Positions 63,157 to 64,000 of a stretch of 64,000 nt of DNA are shown here, in pieces. Under the pieces are notes generated by a model that was given only the letters and a program-made list of their open reading frames with translations, was not told the origin of the DNA and ran no database searches. Numbering within the stretch: position 1 is the stretch's first letter; each line of letters begins with the position of its first letter. A program made the position numbers and the translations under genes. The DNA is from Methylocella silvestris BL2 (GTDB lineage Bacteria; Pseudomonadota; Alphaproteobacteria; Rhizobiales; Beijerinckiaceae), in NCBI RefSeq assembly GCF_000021745.1, contig NC_011666.1:2242501-2306500 (forward strand), given 5' to 3'.

Positions 63157-63600
63157 ATGGATCAAGGCACGCCGGATGACGAAGGCCGCGAGGATTGCGC
63201 GCCGCGTCGCATCCTCGAGATTTTCGCCGTCAAATGGACCAGTATGGCGCTGCACACGCTGCACGCGCGCCTCGGCGGCTGCGCGCGGGCTGGCGTGCTC
63301 CACCGCAGCCTGCCCGGCATTTCCAAGAAAATGTTGAATCAGACGCTGCGCGAGATGGAGGCGAGCGGGCTCATTGCCCGACGGGTGCGCGACACGCGGC
63401 CGCCCGCGGTCGAATATCGCGTAACGCCTCTCGGCGCGCGCTTCGTCGAGCCGCTGGAAATGCTCTATGACTGGGCGCGCGCCAATAGCGACGCCCTCGA
63501 CGCGCTGCAGCCGCGGCCAACATCCCGCAGGCGCCAGCCCTCCGCCAGCCTAGCTCCCCCGCGCGCGCTCGCCGACCACGGCGACCACAGCATCGGTTAG
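63157..63600 (+). CDS. HxlR-family transcriptional regulator
   Basis: A 147-aa winged-helix regulator with the HxlR signature: FAVKWTSMALHTLHARLGGC, LPGISKKMLNQTLREMEASG, LIARRVRDTRPPAVEYRVTP and LGARFVEPLEMLYDWA. HxlR proteins often control adjacent redox enzymes. It is divergent from the PRISE-like reductase (about 100 bp between starts). GTG 63145 is also in frame, but ATG 63157 has AGGTGA upstream. The last 51 bp overlap the convergent bioA gene. Confidence 0.88.
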   Translation: MDQGTPDDEGREDCAPRRILEIFAVKWTSMALHTLHARLGGCARAGVLHRSLPGISKKMLNQTLREMEASGLIARRVRDTRPPAVEYRVTPLGARFVEPLEMLYDWARANSDALDALQPRPTSRRRQPSASLAPPRALADHGDHSIG

Positions 63601-64000
63601 ACATTTCAGCTCGCCCTCGCCGATTGTCAGGGCCGGCGTCAGATAGACGATGTTGCGGAACGGGCGCACCCAGACGCCCGCCTCGACGAAACGCCGCTTC
63701 AGCCCGTTCATATCGTCGATGCGGTCGAGCTCGACGACGCCGATGGCGCCGAGCACGCGCACATCCTTGACCCGCGGAAAATCGCGGCAGGGGGCGAGAC
63801 CCAGCTTCAGCGCCTCGCTGATCGCGGCCGCCTGGGCGAGGCGCGGCTCCTGCTCGAACAGATCTAGCGAAGCGTTGGCGGCGGCGCAAGCGAGCGGATT
63901 GGCCATGAAGGTCGGGCCGTGCATCAGCGCATGCAGAGGATCGTCCGACAGAAAACCTTCGAAAATTTTTCGGCTCGCGATGGTCGCGGCGAGGCCCATC
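63550..64000 (-). CDS. bioA: Adenosylmethionine-8-amino-7-oxononanoate aminotransferase, C-terminal part (partial)
   Basis: The visible C-terminal 149 residues of a class III aminotransferase run off the right edge. HALMHGPTFMANPLACAAAN contains the GPTFMANPLACA motif (with the conserved T) typical of BioA, and VKDVRVLGAIGVVEL with WVRPFRNIVYLTPAL completes the C-terminal domain. BioA makes 7,8-diaminopelargonate in biotin synthesis. Since the PLP lysine lies upstream of the visible part, the family call rests on the C terminus. The stop lies within the HxlR gene's 3' end. Confidence 0.82.
   Translation of the reverse strand, partial: MGLAATIASRKIFEGFLSDDPLHALMHGPTFMANPLACAAANASLDLFEQEPRLAQAAAISEALKLGLAPCRDFPRVKDVRVLGAIGVVELDRIDDMNGLKRRFVEAGVWVRPFRNIVYLTPALTIGEGELKCLTDAVVAVVGERARGS

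Overview
This is a GC-rich chromosomal segment from an alphaproteobacterium of the order Hyphomicrobiales (Rhizobiales). Mg-chelatase genes, a phytoene synthase and PpsR/CrtJ-type operators suggest a (formerly) phototrophic or bacteriochlorophyll-making lineage. The LdtR/L,D-transpeptidase pair, ATP12, Usg and the DUF3489-DUF2924-recombinase cassette are also typical of the order. A Beijerinckiaceae/Methylocystaceae-like host is my guess; no marker here settles the genus.

Layout. 1-2535: bchD (partial) and bchI face crtB across two tandem TGT-N12-ACA-type boxes. 2809-5398: a mobile cassette (DUF3489, DUF2924, large serine recombinase) whose recombinase is broken by two frameshifts. 5893-11819: tRNA-Gln, homoserine dehydrogenase, methionine aminopeptidase, RadC, Usg, and an alpha/beta-hydrolase with a histone-H1-like Lys/Ala tail. 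11864-18065: a flavin reductase, then a complete branched-chain amino-acid ABC operon (livH, livM, livG, livF, a DUF6867-like gene, livJ). 18071-23832: CcdA, a flippase, PrmA, a catalase-related peroxidase and a hotdog thioesterase. Between PrmA and a secreted Cys-rich protein lies an unannotated 24-codon Cys/Lys-rich ORF.

23969-33812 is an AT-rich genomic island of about 9.8 kb inserted at the 5' end of a HAD-phosphatase gene. A 19-codon remnant of the gene start remains at the left end, and the intact gene with a slightly different start lies at the right end. The island carries a P4-type integrase, an AlpA-like regulator, an unknown protein with a His-Val-His motif, a small serine recombinase, and a three-gene cluster of secreted proteins and lipoproteins (one with C-terminal LysM-like repeats, one with a 10-nt homopolymer disrupting its signal peptide). 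It also holds a two-gene HTH module and an IS end fragment. I recognise no known defence or secretion system in it, so the lipoprotein/LysM cluster is the best candidate for something undescribed.

33759-64000 is mainly core genome: HAD/ATP12, copper chaperone PCu(A)C, a HigBA toxin-antitoxin pair with an inverted-repeat operator, glyA-nrdR-ribD-ribE, L,D-transpeptidase with its regulator LdtR, acetoacetate decarboxylase, an FkbM methyltransferase, tRNA-Leu, gpt-cinA, yjbQ-ddpX, RDD protein, Bpt leucyltransferase, a Ser/Thr kinase fused to an FGE-sulfatase domain beside DUF4399 and NHL-propeller genes, parC, a PRISE-like reductase with a divergent HxlR regulator, and partial bioA. Several frames needed correcting: a membrane gene at 37194-37615 appears frameshifted, and small ORFs at 36910-37047 and 21525-21599 were found by direct reading.
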